A stretch of DNA of 64,000 bases, taken from Adiantum capillus-veneris. Its lineage: Eukaryota > Streptophyta > Polypodiopsida > Polypodiales > Pteridaceae. Of this stretch, positions 1 through 10,588 are shown one piece after another. A program made the translations under genes and the position numbers. Location of the stretch: NCBI GenBank assembly GCA_014529385.2, contig CM043958.1:92720435-92784434 (forward strand), read 5' to 3'. The notes beneath the pieces are model-generated. The model ran no database searches and had not been told where the DNA came from. It saw nothing but the letters and a program-made list of their open reading frames with translations. The first letter of the stretch is position 1. Each line of letters starts with the position of its first letter.

Positions 1-263
1 TTCACCTCTCGTATGAGAGAGAGTCTTCTTTTAGGGGTCTCTTCAAGAGGCCTCCTAAGCTCTCTCTCCTCTTGGAGAGGAAAGGAAATACCATAAGCAC
101 GAAGTTGCTGAGTAACTTCTGCTTGCAAAGGGGGGTTGCCCATAGCTTGTTGTAATCTAGTAACAAGATAATCAACAAACATGGGGGCATCATCATTAGC
201 ACCTTCATGTGCAAAATCAAAGTTATCAATGTTCATTCTACTCTCTTGGTTATTGTCATCCAT
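1..263 (-). CDS. gag: gypsy gag, N-terminal fragment (runs off window)
   Basis: Reading down from an ATG at 263-261, the minus strand is open to the window edge (about 87 codons). It matches the first residues of the gag at 6261 closely: both contain NIDNFDFAHE or NVDNFDFAHE, and both contain RLQQAMGNP. Both then continue with a glutamine-rich stretch and LRAYGI or LRAHGI. This is therefore the gag start of a second member of the same Ty3/gypsy family in opposite orientation. The frame is chosen by this match and by the PBS and LTR directly upstream (666-2200). The rest of gag and pol would lie left of the window. No stop is seen in the part visible. Confidence 0.85.
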   Translation of the reverse strand, partial: MDDNNQESRMNIDNFDFAHEGANDDAPMFVDYLVTRLQQAMGNPPLQAEVTQQLRAYGISFPLQEERELRRPLEETPKRRLSLIREV

Positions 264-665
264 GTTAATTAAACTTATGTGTTTACTTAGTGTATGCTTT
301 GGCAAATCAAAACCTTAGTTACTACTGCTCTTAGCCTTTGAAAATAGGCACTTAAGTATCTACACCCATGGCTCGAATTGGTTAATTATAGAGACTAGTG
401 GAGTGGGTCTAACATAGCAGAGTTGCCGAGGGATAGCTCCTTTCAGACTTCTTATGGATCAATAATGGTAAAGTCGTAGGCAAGTCTAAAAAGACTCCAT
501 TATTAAGACCAAAGCTCTCAAGGTGTGCACCATATCCCTCATAGTGAGCTCAACAAAACCGATAATAGATCCCAGTCCCACTTACCCTAATACAATTAAC
601 AAAATCAACCATTATTAGGCTACTTAAGGACCTCTCTTCTTAAGCAAGAAAAGAGAAATCAAATG
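264..665 (-). other. leader between PBS and gag of the minus gypsy element
   Basis: Untranslated leader of the minus-strand gypsy element, between its PBS and its gag ATG. The length (about 400 bp) equals the leader of the related element at 5868-6260. I see no ORF or other feature in it. Confidence 0.7.
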
Positions 666-677
666 CCTTGATACCAA
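666..677 (-). other. primer-binding site, tRNA-Met type
   Basis: On the minus strand the LTR end (...TTACA) is followed by TTGGTATCAAGG. This is one or two changes from the plant initiator tRNA-Met PBS TGGTATCAGAG seen in the sister element at 5856. It fixes the orientation of the element and the inner end of its LTR. Confidence 0.8.
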
Positions 678-2200
678 TGTAATGGAAATGACCTATGAAT
701 TTTGAGAGTAGCGGAATTAGAAAATTAGGTGAAGCACTTTTGTGAGATTACTTTGTGAGCATAGCGGGTGAACTTAATTGATGGCAGTAACATAAACATG
801 GTACTTAGCTAACTTGGCATGAACAATACTTTTGCAAGAGAGAGAATTTAGAGAACTTGACAATAGTTGAGGACCGGATTCATACGCAACCAGTCCCCCC
901 TATAATAGGCATTTGTATTATAGTTTCTCCAATCAAGAGAGACATGGTACAATACAATCTTTGTGTTCCTTGTGACCTAGGTGATGCAATGAAGATGGAA
1001 AGCTTCATGCATCACAAACATAACATAAAATTTGTAGAAAGCATTAACTATCCCAAGCCTCAGTCCCAAGGCCTCAAACACCTTCGAAGGTGGAGAGAGC
1101 TAGTGGGGAATGAGGGTAGGGCAGAGGAAGAAGAAACATTCCATAGGAGAAAGAAATAGTTCCTCACTTATCATCACTCTTCTTGCTAGCATACATAATA
1201 GCATAGTAATGTAGATGGCAAGCTTAGGCATTGAAGCATGGCTCTTGGTTGGATTTGCATTCCATAGCCAAAAGTGTTGGTGTAGGCTCTCACTTCTCAC
1301 AATCTTGGAGAAGGAGGTGGAGTTCCTCTACTTTCACCAAGTGAGAATGAATCCACAAAATGAGTGTGTGTGTGGTGTATATCCCCCCAACACCCCCTTG
1401 CTTGCTTGGGGCGAGTTGTATCTTTTTCACATGTTTCAAGCTCATTGGACCCATCTCCCCCCTAGCTAATCACATGTAGCATGCATTCAAGTACACGGGT
1501 AGTCTTTGGACAAGTGTCCTCCTTATCCCTTAGAGAGAGAGAGCTTGACAATATCTAGATATTTGTTGGATGGAACTAGAAGCTCATTGGACCCCTCTTT
1601 AGCCCAACCAATAGTATTCAAGCACACCATGTGGTTAAGCATAGGGAGCGTCTGACATGTGTCCCATGTGCCCTTTGGGTGAGTGGAAGGTTAAGTCAAA
1701 GATTCCTCTAACTTTCGGACTTTCATGCATAGGAAGCTTTTCAAGCACCTTCCTCATTAAGTTTGTAGGGTCTCTTTTTGACTCAAGCACCTTACTCCCC
1801 TTTCATGAGAAGCTTCTCAAGCACCTTCCTCATTAAGTTTGTAGGGTCTCTTTTTGACTAAAGCACCTTACCCCCCATGCATGGGAAGCTTCTCAAGCAC
1901 CTTCCTCATTAAGTATGACAAGTACCTCAAGTACCTTAGTCATCAAGCATGACAAGCACCTTAGTCATCAAGCACACACCTTAGTCATCAAGCACAATAA
2001 GCACCTCGAGCACCTTAGTCATCAAGCACGACAAGCACTTCAAGCTTAGGTCGGGTTCCCACCTCAAGCTCAGCCCTAGCTTGCCTAAGGTCAAAGGACT
2101 TTTAACAGTATCCATTGGAGGTCTTTAATGAAGCTAACCCTAAGGTCTTTTAAGCTCCATTAGATGCACATTGATCTTTGATATACTACCTCCTTTTGGC
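678..2200 (-). mobile_element. gypsy LTR (family B), truncated at outer end
   Basis: 5' LTR of the minus-strand gypsy element. Read on the minus strand it ends in ...TTACA directly before the PBS. Its body matches the LTRs at 52902 and 57666: the same segment with GGAGCTTAAAGACC, a microsatellite zone, an AAGAGCCATGCTTCAATG stretch and a GGAGGGGGGACCGG-like stretch. The outer end expected (TGTCATAAAATC plus about 190 bp) is missing. Homology fades at about 2190-2200, where copia integrase sequence begins. Small ORFs within it, such as 857-1159, are not genes. It carries internal tandem repeats at 1733-2045. Confidence 0.8.
1733..2045. repeat. 76-bp tandem repeat plus short CACCTTAGTCATCAAGCA repeats in LTR
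   Basis: GAAGCTTYTCAAGCACC begins at 1733, 1809 and 1885, an exact 76-bp spacing. The third copy is partial. It runs into 4-5 shorter units built on CACCTTAGTCATCAAGCA, at about 1930-2040. The other copies of this LTR (53200-53400, 58000-58150) have only a loose version of this zone, so the array expanded in this copy. Confidence 0.85.
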
Positions 2201-2400
2201 ACCAAAGCATATGCCAAATAGCCAAAAACACGCATGTGTTTGTGGCACCAAAGCATATGCCAAATAGCCAAATACACGCATGTGCTCAATAGAAAACTTT
2301 CTATCATGGATGTGTTTGTGGCACCAAAGCATATGTGTTTGTGGCGCTGTGTTTGTGGCACCAAAGCATATGCCAAATAGCCAAAAACAAGCATGTGCTC
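2190..2400. repeat. tandem duplications inside the integrase remnant
   Basis: The string GGCACCAAAGCATATG occurs at about 2199, 2246, 2320 and 2358. It is followed in three cases by CCAAATAGCCAAA and CATGTG, with a copy of CTCAATAGAARACTTTCT after two of them. The units derive from coding sequence for integrase (HMxVFGYLAYALVP on the minus strand). Confidence 0.8.
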
Positions 2401-3125
2401 AATAGAAGACTTTCTATCATGGCATGCTTCATATGGAGTAATAGACTGCAAAGCTTTCGTAGGACACCTGTTAAGTACATAAGTGGCACACATGATGGCC
2501 TCAAACCAAAAAGAATGCGGCAAAGCTTGAATTTTGACCATACATCATGCCATTTTTGTAAGTGACCTGTTTTTCCTCTTAGCTACACCATTTTGCTGAG
2601 GCGTACAAGGCACTGCACATTGGTGTTTTATCCCACGACTAGCCAGAAATGCATTAAATTCATGAGACATATACTCCCCCCCTAGATTGGAACGGAGGGC
2701 TCCCATAGTACATTTTGATACATTTTCAGCCATAGCCAGAAATTGTTTGAAGCACATAAAAACTTCAAACTTTGCTTTAAGCTTAAATACCTATGCATGC
2801 CTGGAGTAATCATCAATGAAAGTCACGAAGTACAGGTAATTGCACAAGGACGGAGTTTGCATGGGCCCACAAACATCACTATGCAGAAGTTGCAACTTGC
2901 ATGTGGCCCTAACTGAACCATCCTTTGGAAACTTAGAATGCTACATTTTATCCAAAATACAGCCTTCACAAACATGTTTGACAGGTGCTTCAAGAGACGG
3001 CAAAGAAGCAACCATATCAGATTTCTGCAAACGCAGCAAACTGGCAAAATTCAGATGCCCAAAACGTGCATGCCACAATTTTGCATCTGAAATAGCCCTT
3101 TAATTTGCAACTGCATTTGCAAAAT
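2200..3125 (-). pseudogene. copia integrase remnant
   Basis: Minus-strand fragments in order: a GAG-pre-integrase zinc motif (HARFGHLN ... CEGCILDK, about 3075-2940), then LLHSDVCGP with the first catalytic Asp, then LRSNLGGEY, PQQNGVAKRKNRS and YVLNRCPTKAL. This is the normal order of a Ty1/copia integrase. It is dead. The usual RSDNGGEY reads RSNLGGEY, the usual catalytic Glu in NGVAERKNR is Lys, and there are stops and frame changes. The C-terminal part is scrambled by tandem copies of a FGYLAYALVP stretch (2190-2400) and then joins gypsy LTR sequence. Confidence 0.85.
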
Positions 3126-3126
3126 T

Positions 3127-3560
3127 TTATCCACACTTTTCATACAAAGTGAGATTATACAGCCCACGACACAAAAGGCTAGATGCAACAATTTCATTAC
3201 CAAAACTCAGATCATGAACTGTACATCTGTCATCCACAAATTTGACTACAAATCCAAGTCTAGCAAGTGCGGATACAAACAAGAAATTCTTCTTGATCCC
3301 AGGTACATAAAGTGCATCAACAAGTGTAAAAGAACTACCATTTACAGCAGTAAGCACAATATTTCCAACCCCCTGAACCGGATAACAAGCATTGTTGGCA
3401 CGTGACTGAACTCCCATGAGGGACAAACTCGAGAGAGCTGAACAATTCATGATGTGAGGTAATGTGCTTTGTAGCACTACTGTCGACATACCACACATGT
3501 GAATCTACAACAACTGACAAGCATGCATCATGGACAGTAGGATTGTAAGTGCACTCTGCA
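3127..3560 (-). pseudogene. copia aspartic protease remnant
   Basis: Minus strand. VWYVDSSATKHIT (about 3510-3470) is the Ty1/copia protease active site, normally W-x-x-D-S-G-A-T/S; here the Gly is Ser. It is followed after a frame change by a protease C-terminal segment, VDALYVPGIKKNFLFVSALAR, with the copia signature ALYVPG...NLxSV. It lies between gag (3560-4284) and integrase (2200-3125), as expected. Confidence 0.85.
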
Positions 3561-4284
3561 TTAAAAGCCCATTCTGTATCAACATCAGCATCACAGTCTC
3601 CTTTCACAGAAGACTCAACAATGGCTGCATTTGTAGTGGAACCAGCATTTGCAGTGGAACCAGCCTCTTTCTTCTTAGCCTCTTTGGCCTTCAACTTTGG
3701 ACATTGCTTAATCAAGAGATCTTTAGCTTTACAATAATGGCAATGCATCTTCTTTTTGCCCTTATCACCAGAATTTCCAGACGAATTGCTGCCAGCAGAA
3801 GCATTAGGAACATAAGTTTTGCCACTCGCAGCAGAACCATAAGAAGTGGCTGCATTGATGTTACCACCCTTTCTTTGAGAAGCAATAAAAGCCTATTCAA
3901 CTGCACGCTGCCTAGTCTTGTTTTTTCTGGAAAGTGACTCTTGCAACAGCAATGTGCATAATGCATCAAACTTGACAACTTAAGGATTTCCCTGGGTCAT
4001 AATTCTCCAAGTACTAGCAAAAGTTTGGTAAAAATCTGGTAAGGCATCAAGAATAGTCTGCACAAGGAAACTGTCTAAAATGACTTCACCTGTAGAAATA
4101 AGTTGCTCATTGATATCCTTGACACCAGCAAGGAAAGTGACTTCCTCATGCATAATCTCGATTCCAGCTCTTTACGCAGTTAAGCAATTTTACCCTCATT
4201 GCGGCTAGCATAAAGACTTGCTGGAGTATCCCAAGCCTGTTTTGCATATTTTACTGAACGAATGTGAGGAAAAATGGCCATTCA
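3560..4284 (-). pseudogene. copia gag remnant (cut by gypsy insertion)
   Basis: Minus-strand gag. QAWDTPASLYASRNE, LRKELES and an ARFxxTFASTW-like stretch (about 4240-4000) are typical of the UBN2/copia gag capsid. A nucleocapsid follows with CHYCKAKDLLIKQC (about 3750-3700), a zinc knuckle whose His is replaced by Leu. Frames change several times. The gag is interrupted at 4280-4284 by the gypsy element. The continuation expected at 13043 is not clearly recognisable, so the host copia was already decayed or rearranged. Confidence 0.8.
4280..4284. repeat. target-site duplication ATTCA, left
   Basis: ATTCA directly precedes TGTCAT of the 5' LTR and matches 13038-13042 exactly. Confidence 0.9.
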
Positions 4285-5854
4285 TGTCATAATAATCAAT
4301 ATCTAATTCTCCTAAATGATTTTCTCATGTTGAACTAGTCATTTAATATGGGGAAGTGCCAGGGGAGAAAAATCTAGAATATCGGTTAAGCTAGCAGACC
4401 GGCCATAGTAGGGATCCAAAGGAGGGAAAATAGGGATCCAAAGGGGGGGGGACATCTGCAGAAGAACCATGTGCAACAATGGGCTAAAAAGACCCTAAGG
4501 TTCAGCCCATTAAGACTTCCAAAATGCTAAGGTTCCAAAATTCAAAGGTTGTGTCCAAAGGTCAACCTTAAGGGAATTGGATGCTTTGTGTGTGACCAAA
4601 AAAGTCTTTGAATATCCCTACATAGGAGGGGGCGAGCCTAGCAAGTAGGGGATGAGAGAGAAGGCCACACACACACACACACAAGCTCCCTTTACACAAA
4701 GGGAATGAGGGACACATGTAAGCTCCCTAGGCCAGATGCCCACAAGGTGTACCCAATTCCTATTGGATGACCCTTGAAGTGGACCAATGAGAATTAGGCT
4801 AGAGTAAATTTAGCCTAATTAATTTTAAAACACTTAATAAAAAGAACCAATGAAAATTAAGTCTCCTGGATGATTATTGGACAACCCGTGAAGGGGTCTA
4901 ATTCCTATTGGTCAGAATGGGGAAAGGTCCAATGGGGATTTAATTCATTTAAATCAATTAAGTTTAATTGATTAAGCTCTCACAAAAGGGGAAAGGGGGA
5001 CACATGTCAGAAGGCTATCACTTATGCTGCTTAATAGCCATTGGATTGACTTGGGGAGGTCCAATGGGGAGCCTGCAAGAGCAAATAGCAAGAGGGCTCG
5101 CCCAAGAGAGAGAGGGGGCTGATTTTTGCAAGGCATTATCACACAAACACTCACACAATCTCATGGTGAAGAAAGAGAAGACTATCTCTTCCCAAGCTTT
5201 AATGGAGAGTTCATCACCTACTCCAAGCTTGTGAGATAGAAGCCTACATCGACACACTCTTGGCTTGTGGATGCAAATCCAACCAAGAGCCAAGCTTCAA
5301 TGCATGCTCATTTCCTCTATCAAGCTAATTACTAAGCTAAAGATATGCTAATATGAGTGATTATGTGAGGAGATGTACATCTTTCTCGTAAGATACTCCT
5401 TCTTCCTCTCAATCTACTCTCATACCCTGCTAGCTCTCACCATCTTCGAAGGTGTGTGAGGTCTTGGGTATGAGAACGGGGATAATTAAAGTTGTGTTTA
5501 CTAAGTGTTTTGCTTAGTGCATGAAGCTTTCATCTTCATTCCACTAGCTAGTCTTGAAGGAGCACAAAGAATTGTATTGTACAATGTCTCTCTTGATGGG
5601 AGAAACCATAATACAAAGCCTTTTGGAGGGGGGACCGGCTCCATGCAAATCCGGTCCTCAACTGTTGTCAATAGCTTAATTTCTCTCTCTTTTGAAAGTA
5701 TTGTTGATGCTATCTAACTAGGTGTTATGCTTTTTGTTGCTCTCTCCACCCAAGCACTCTTGTAATTCTCATTAGGATTCTATTCTAATGAAATGCCCAC
5801 TAAGTTCATGCTAATTTCCACTACACACAAGTTTTTAGGCCATTAAATGTTACA
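4285..5854 (+). mobile_element. 5' LTR of gypsy A
   Basis: Starts TGTCATAATAATC and ends ATGTTACA, directly followed by the PBS. It is nearly identical to 11471-13037. It contains a short (CA)n at 4670-4681 and a G run near 4445. Small ORFs, for example 4968-5234 and 5505-5717, occur at the same places in the 3' LTR and are not genes. Confidence 0.95.
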
Positions 5855-5855
5855 T

Positions 5856-5867
5856 TGGTATCAGAGA
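5856..5867 (+). other. primer-binding site, initiator tRNA-Met
   Basis: TGGTATCAGAGA begins two bases after the 5' LTR. The first eleven bases are the standard plant tRNA-iMet PBS. Confidence 0.9.
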
Positions 5868-6260
5868 ACAAGGTTTCTCTTTTCTTGCTCAAGAAGGGAG
5901 GTCCTCAAGCTAGCTATAAATGGTTGGTATTATTAATTGCCTGTGAGTAAGTAGAATAGGGATTTTTTAGCCTTGCAGTGCGCCTGCCTTTGTGCAGTTA
6001 ACGGGGCATCACCGTCGAGAGCTATGGTCTTAATAGTGGAGTCCTACGGGGCTTGACCACTATTGAGCTATTAGAATCTTGACAGGAGCCGGTGCTGTTT
6101 TGGTGTCGAAAGACCCTCTCTTCTATTCCTTGCAATTAATGGTATTCGAGCCGCGGGTACAGTAGCTTGAGTGATTTTTCTAAAGGGGTAAAGAGGAGTA
6201 GCAACTAGGGCTTGAAGTGCCAAAGTACACCCAAAAAGTTTACACCTAAAAGTTGTTAGA
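5868..6260 (+). other. untranslated leader of gypsy A
   Basis: About 390 bp between the PBS and the gag ATG. No coding or structural feature was recognised. This is the region where dimerisation and packaging signals of such elements normally lie. Confidence 0.6.
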
Positions 6261-7928
6261 ATGGCTGACAATAGTAAAGAGAGTGAAATTAATGTTGATA
6301 ACTTTGATTTTGCTCATGAGCAAGCTACTAATGATGCTTCAATGCTTGTTAACTATCTTGTTTCTAGGCTTCAACAAGCCATGGGCAATCCATCTCTCCA
6401 AAGTGAAGTGCAACAGCAGCTCCGTGCTCACGGGATTCTCCAAGCTCATCACCATGACGAGAGAACACCTAGGAAGCCTCCTTGTGAGACTCCCAAAAGA
6501 GGTCTCTCTCCGATTCGGGAAGAGGAAGAGAATCCATACGAAGGGCTCAAGAATTTACTTCTTGATGATGCATCTCCTTCCCAAAGGAGAACTTAAGAGC
6601 CTCCACCGAAGGAACGAGAAAGAAGTGAGTCTCCCGCCACCTCGGCGGAGATGGCTCCACGAAGACGGCGCGCTAAACGCTCTCCATCACCACCAAAGCG
6701 GAGAAGACCATCACACTCTTCTCCACGCCATAATTCAAAGAGGGATGATAAAAAGCAAGAGAAGATAAAGGCGAGAAAGAGGACACCCTCTTCTCCATCT
6801 TCTTCATCCTCTTCCTCTTATGAAAGTGATGGTAAAGACAACGAAGATAAAGACAAGAAAAAGGAGAGAAAGAGGTCACCCTCTTCTTCACCTTCTTCAA
6901 AAACTTCACCTTATGAAGAAAGTGATGGTGCAACCTTTGAACCATCAAAAAGAAGAGGCCATAGGAAATCCTATGCCGCATGGAAGAGGTCATCCAAGCT
7001 GAAGAAGTTCAAAGAGGGAGGGAAGATCATCTCTTTCCTTACCTATGATGGCACCTTTGGTGCTACGGACAAAGTCTTGGCCTTTATCCTGCAATTTGAT
7101 GCGGCGTTTGGAGATGAGGGCTTCACGGAGTCCTCTAAGCTATGCCATGTAGCTATGCACTTTCAAAAGTCCGCCAGGCAATGGTGGTCTAGCCTACGAG
7201 CCAACGGTGAAGCTCCACGAACATGGAAAGCTTTAAGAGCTTCCATTATGAAGCAATTTTTGGCCACGTATGCCAAAGACAAAGTACTCACCGAATGGCG
7301 AAGCTTAAAGCTCTCTCCCAATGAATCCATCCACAAATATGTAGACAAGTTTTGGGACCTACAACTCAAAGCCACTCTCTTTATAAAGTTGGATTTTGGA
7401 GAGCAAAAGCAACAATTTTGTGCACGCTTAACCGAAGAAATGGTGGAGTATGTCAACTCCCAAAGGCCACGTACCATATCGGCGGTAATACACCATACTA
7501 TGGTGGCCTCACGAATCAATTTTCAAACGGGGGCTAAAAGAAATAATAAGCCCCCAGAAAACAAGGGTTCCAATGAGCCTAAGGGGAAGGACAATGTCCA
7601 AAAGTCTCCTAAGGGCAACTCCAACAAAGCTAAAGAGAAGGGAGTTTACAAAGGTAAGAACAAACTCTCTCCTGAAGAGCTTGAGCGTTATTGCAAGGAT
7701 GACCGATGTTTCAAGTGTGGTGAACAAGGGCATGCGTACCACGCTTGTCCCCAAAAGAACAACCGCCAAGATCCTCCTAGAGCTTCCTTGGTTGAAATCC
7801 AAGAGGAGGAGACTCACCAAACTCATCACAAAGGATCTCCTCTATGCCATGCTTGGGGAAAGGTAAGAGAGAACATGATGCTTTTATTCTCTTTGACCCT
7901 GGTTCTACTCACAATTTTATATCTATAG
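6261..7928 (+). pseudogene. gag: gypsy A gag polyprotein, one internal stop
   Basis: One reading frame from the ATG at 6261 to the TAG at 7926-7928 (about 555 codons), broken only by TAA at 6594-6596. The two halves are in the same frame, so this is one gag with a single nonsense change rather than two genes. Parts: an N-terminal domain shared with 1-263; a strongly basic Arg/Ser/Pro-rich and Ser-rich stretch (6651-6960, with KRSPSPPKRRRPS and KERKRSPSSSPSS); the retrotransposon gag capsid domain (about 7010-7500, with SARQWWSSL and YVDKFWDL); and a zinc knuckle CFKCGEQGHAYHAC (CX2CX4HX4C, 7707-7748). It would form the virus-like particle and bind element RNA. Pol follows in the -1 frame. Confidence 0.9.
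7856..7862 (+). promoter_or_regulatory. candidate -1 ribosomal frameshift heptamer
   Basis: GGGAAAG occurs with gag codons GGA-AAG, which is the X_XXY_YYZ arrangement needed for a -1 shift. The pol frame is exactly -1 to gag, and the gag frame stays open 66 more bases past this site. Gag-Pol fusion by slippage here would fit. Z=G after AAA is not the strongest known form, and I did not establish a downstream stimulatory structure. Confidence 0.45.
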
Positions 7929-10588
7929 AGTTGGCCACCAAGCTAGGAATACAATCCTACGAGATTTGAGATGTCCTACCCGCAGACAGTGCCTTCAAGG
8001 GGCAAGAAGCTTCAGTCACTCCCTTAATCCGGAAATTGAGGCTTCATGTCCAAGGCTATGTGGACAAAGATGACTTCTTTATCTCTCCTCTCAAGCATGA
8101 GGATGTAATCCTAGGGGCACCATGGTTTGACCGCCTGGCTGCCGATGTTAAATTTCCTGAAAGGAGAATCTCCTTTAAGTTCAGGGAAAAAGACATGTAT
8201 ATAGATGCTAAGGAAATGGGTAACACTATCCCCATTGTACATACACCAGCTTTCAACAAGTCAATAAAGAGCTCTATTTCCGTGTACATGATTTTTGTTA
8301 AAAATTCTCAAAATGAACCTAATGCTTTAACAAAAGAAAATAAAAGCAACCAAAAGGAATTAGAGTTATCCAATTTTCTCAAGGGGTTTCAAGATGTTTT
8401 TATTGACGACATCCCTTGTGAGCTACCTCCTAAACGAGGTAATGATGACCATGCAATTGAACTTCTTCCAGGAAGTTCACCGCCTAACAAACCTCCTTAT
8501 AGAGTTTCTCAAGCTCAACAAGAGGAGATTATGCGGCAAGTGCATGAGTTAGTTGAGAAGGGCATGGTTAGGCCTAGCTCATCTCCATTTTGCTCACCTG
8601 TGCTATTAGTGCAAAAGAAAGACGGCCCATATCGTATGTGTGTCGACTATAGAGCACTAAATAGGATCACTATCAAAAATAGGTTTCCCGTTCCACGGGT
8701 AGAAGACCTATTTGATAAGCTACAAGGATCGACCTACTTCAGCAGGATTGACCTAAAAAGTGGCTATCATCAAATAAGGATAGTTGATCAAGATATTGTA
8801 AAGACCGCATTTCGCACCACATTTGGTCTTTATGAATACATTGTCATGCCTTTTGGCTTGACCAATGCACCGGCCACATTCAACCGCTTGATGGAGAAGG
8901 TGTTCAGGCCTCATCGAACCTTCACTGGAGTGTTCTTTGATGATATTATCATCTACTCTAATTCATTAGATGAACACAAGCAACACCTCCAGGTAATATT
9001 TCAAGTTTTGAGAGAGAATAAACTTTATGTTAATCAAAAGAAAAGTGAATTTTTCTTGCAAGAGATTCAGTATTTAGGTCATATTATCTCTCAAGATGGC
9101 ATCCAAATGGATCCATCAAAGTTAGAGGTAATAAAAGGATGGCCTAAACCAATGAATCTTCATGAACTAAGAAGCTTTATAGGTATGTGTGCATACTATA
9201 GACGCTTCATAGAAAATTTCTCACAAATTGCGGGACCATTACATGACCTAACAAAGAAAAGCGTTAGGTATACATGGTCTGCTAAGGAGAACAATGCTTT
9301 CGAAAAGCTTAAAGAAAAGCTTATCTCTCAACCTGTGCTTACACTACAGGATCTCTCAAAACCATTTGAGGTCCAATGTGATGCTTGTGGTGATTGCCTT
9401 GGAGCTGTTTTGCTCCAAGAAGGGCACGCCATAGGCTATGAGAGTCGAAGGCTCGACCTTGTTGAGCAAGCTCTAGGCATATACGAAAAGGAACTCCTTG
9501 CAGTTCTACATGCCTTCGACTCATGGAAGCACTATTTATTGGGGACTCCTTTCATTCTGCGAACGGATCACCAAAGTCTTAAGTACTTCATAACGCAGAC
9601 CAAGATCTCCGACAAACAAATGAGGTGGGAAAATTTCCTTTCGCAATTTCATTTTCATATTGCTCACATTGCTGGCAAGCATAATCAAGTAGCTGATGCA
9701 CTCTCAAGACGGCCGAGAGTGAACGTGGTTTCCATAGCAACTCACAATGATCTATCTTCAATGATAGATGAGTATGCTATTGATCCCGATTTTAGAGATG
9801 TGATTTCAGCCCTTGCATTAGGGAAGAAAGAAGAACTATTTACTTTACAAGATGGTTATCTTCTCTATGGAAATAGACTATGCGTTACTAACTCACTACC
9901 TGAGAAAGTAATGTATGAATCTCATGCTCCACCGTATGTGGGGCATAGAGGGATTCAGTCTACCTTAAAGGGAATTGAAACATATTTCTATTGGCCTACC
10001 ATGAAAGTGAACATACAAGAGTATGTTTCTAAATGTGTGGTTTGCCAAAAGACAACATTTGATAGAGGGAAGCAACTTGGATTGCTTCAACCCTTGCCAA
10101 TTGCTAATTCACCATGGGAGAGCATATCCATGGATTTTATCTTTGGATTGCCTAAGTCTATCCATGGGAATACGGAAATATGGACGATAGTAGACAGGTT
10201 CAGTAAACAAGCTCATTTTATACCTGTCAAAAAGACTATCAAAGCCCATCAAATGGCAACCCTCTTTATTTCACAAATTTTCAAGTACCATGGCTTGCCA
10301 ATGCCTATAGTGTCAGATAGAGATCCTAGAATGACCAGTAATTTCTGGAAGGGTCTCTTTGAGAATTTAGGAACAAGGCTAAACTTCTCTTCGGCCTATC
10401 ATCCACAAACGGATGGCCAAAGTGAAATAGCTAACCTAACAATTCTCGATCTACTAAAAGCCTATGTAACAGAAGTAGATCAAAGATCCCAATGGGAGAA
10501 GTACTTACCCTTAGTGGAGTATGCTTACAATAACACTGTACAAACTTCCACGGGAAAAGCACCTTTCGAGGTAATTGAGGGAAGATAA
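7863..10588 (+). pseudogene. pol: gypsy A pol: protease, RT, RNase H, integrase
   Basis: Frame -1 to gag. Protease: FDPGSTHNFIS at 7895-7927 (usual D-S-G-S-T), then TGA at 7967-7969, then VILGAPWF (8105-8128). From 8036 the frame is open for 850 codons. RT has DLKSGYHQI and the catalytic FFDDIIIYS (Asp pair at 8939-8944). RNase H has CDACGDCLGAVL, YEKELLAV and RTDHQSL. Integrase has an HHCC zinc motif (ESH..VGHRG..CVVCQ), the triad Asp in SMDFIFG (about 10131), Asp in SDRDP (10316) and Glu in QSEIAN (10424). The domain order PR-RT-RH-INT defines Ty3/gypsy. The TGA and the TAA at 10588 stop a full Pol. The Met at 8036 is not the natural start, since pol should come from a Gag-Pol fusion. Confidence 0.93.

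Noticed and set aside
857-1469. ORFs of 84-100 codons
   Set aside because: They lie inside the gypsy LTR and recur in degraded form in other LTR copies (4968-5717, 12229-12948, 53848-54228); LTR shadows, not genes.
6253-6768. 171-codon ORF overlapping gag in another frame
   Set aside because: Shadow of gag 6261; the minus copy at 1-263 keeps the gag frame and not this one.
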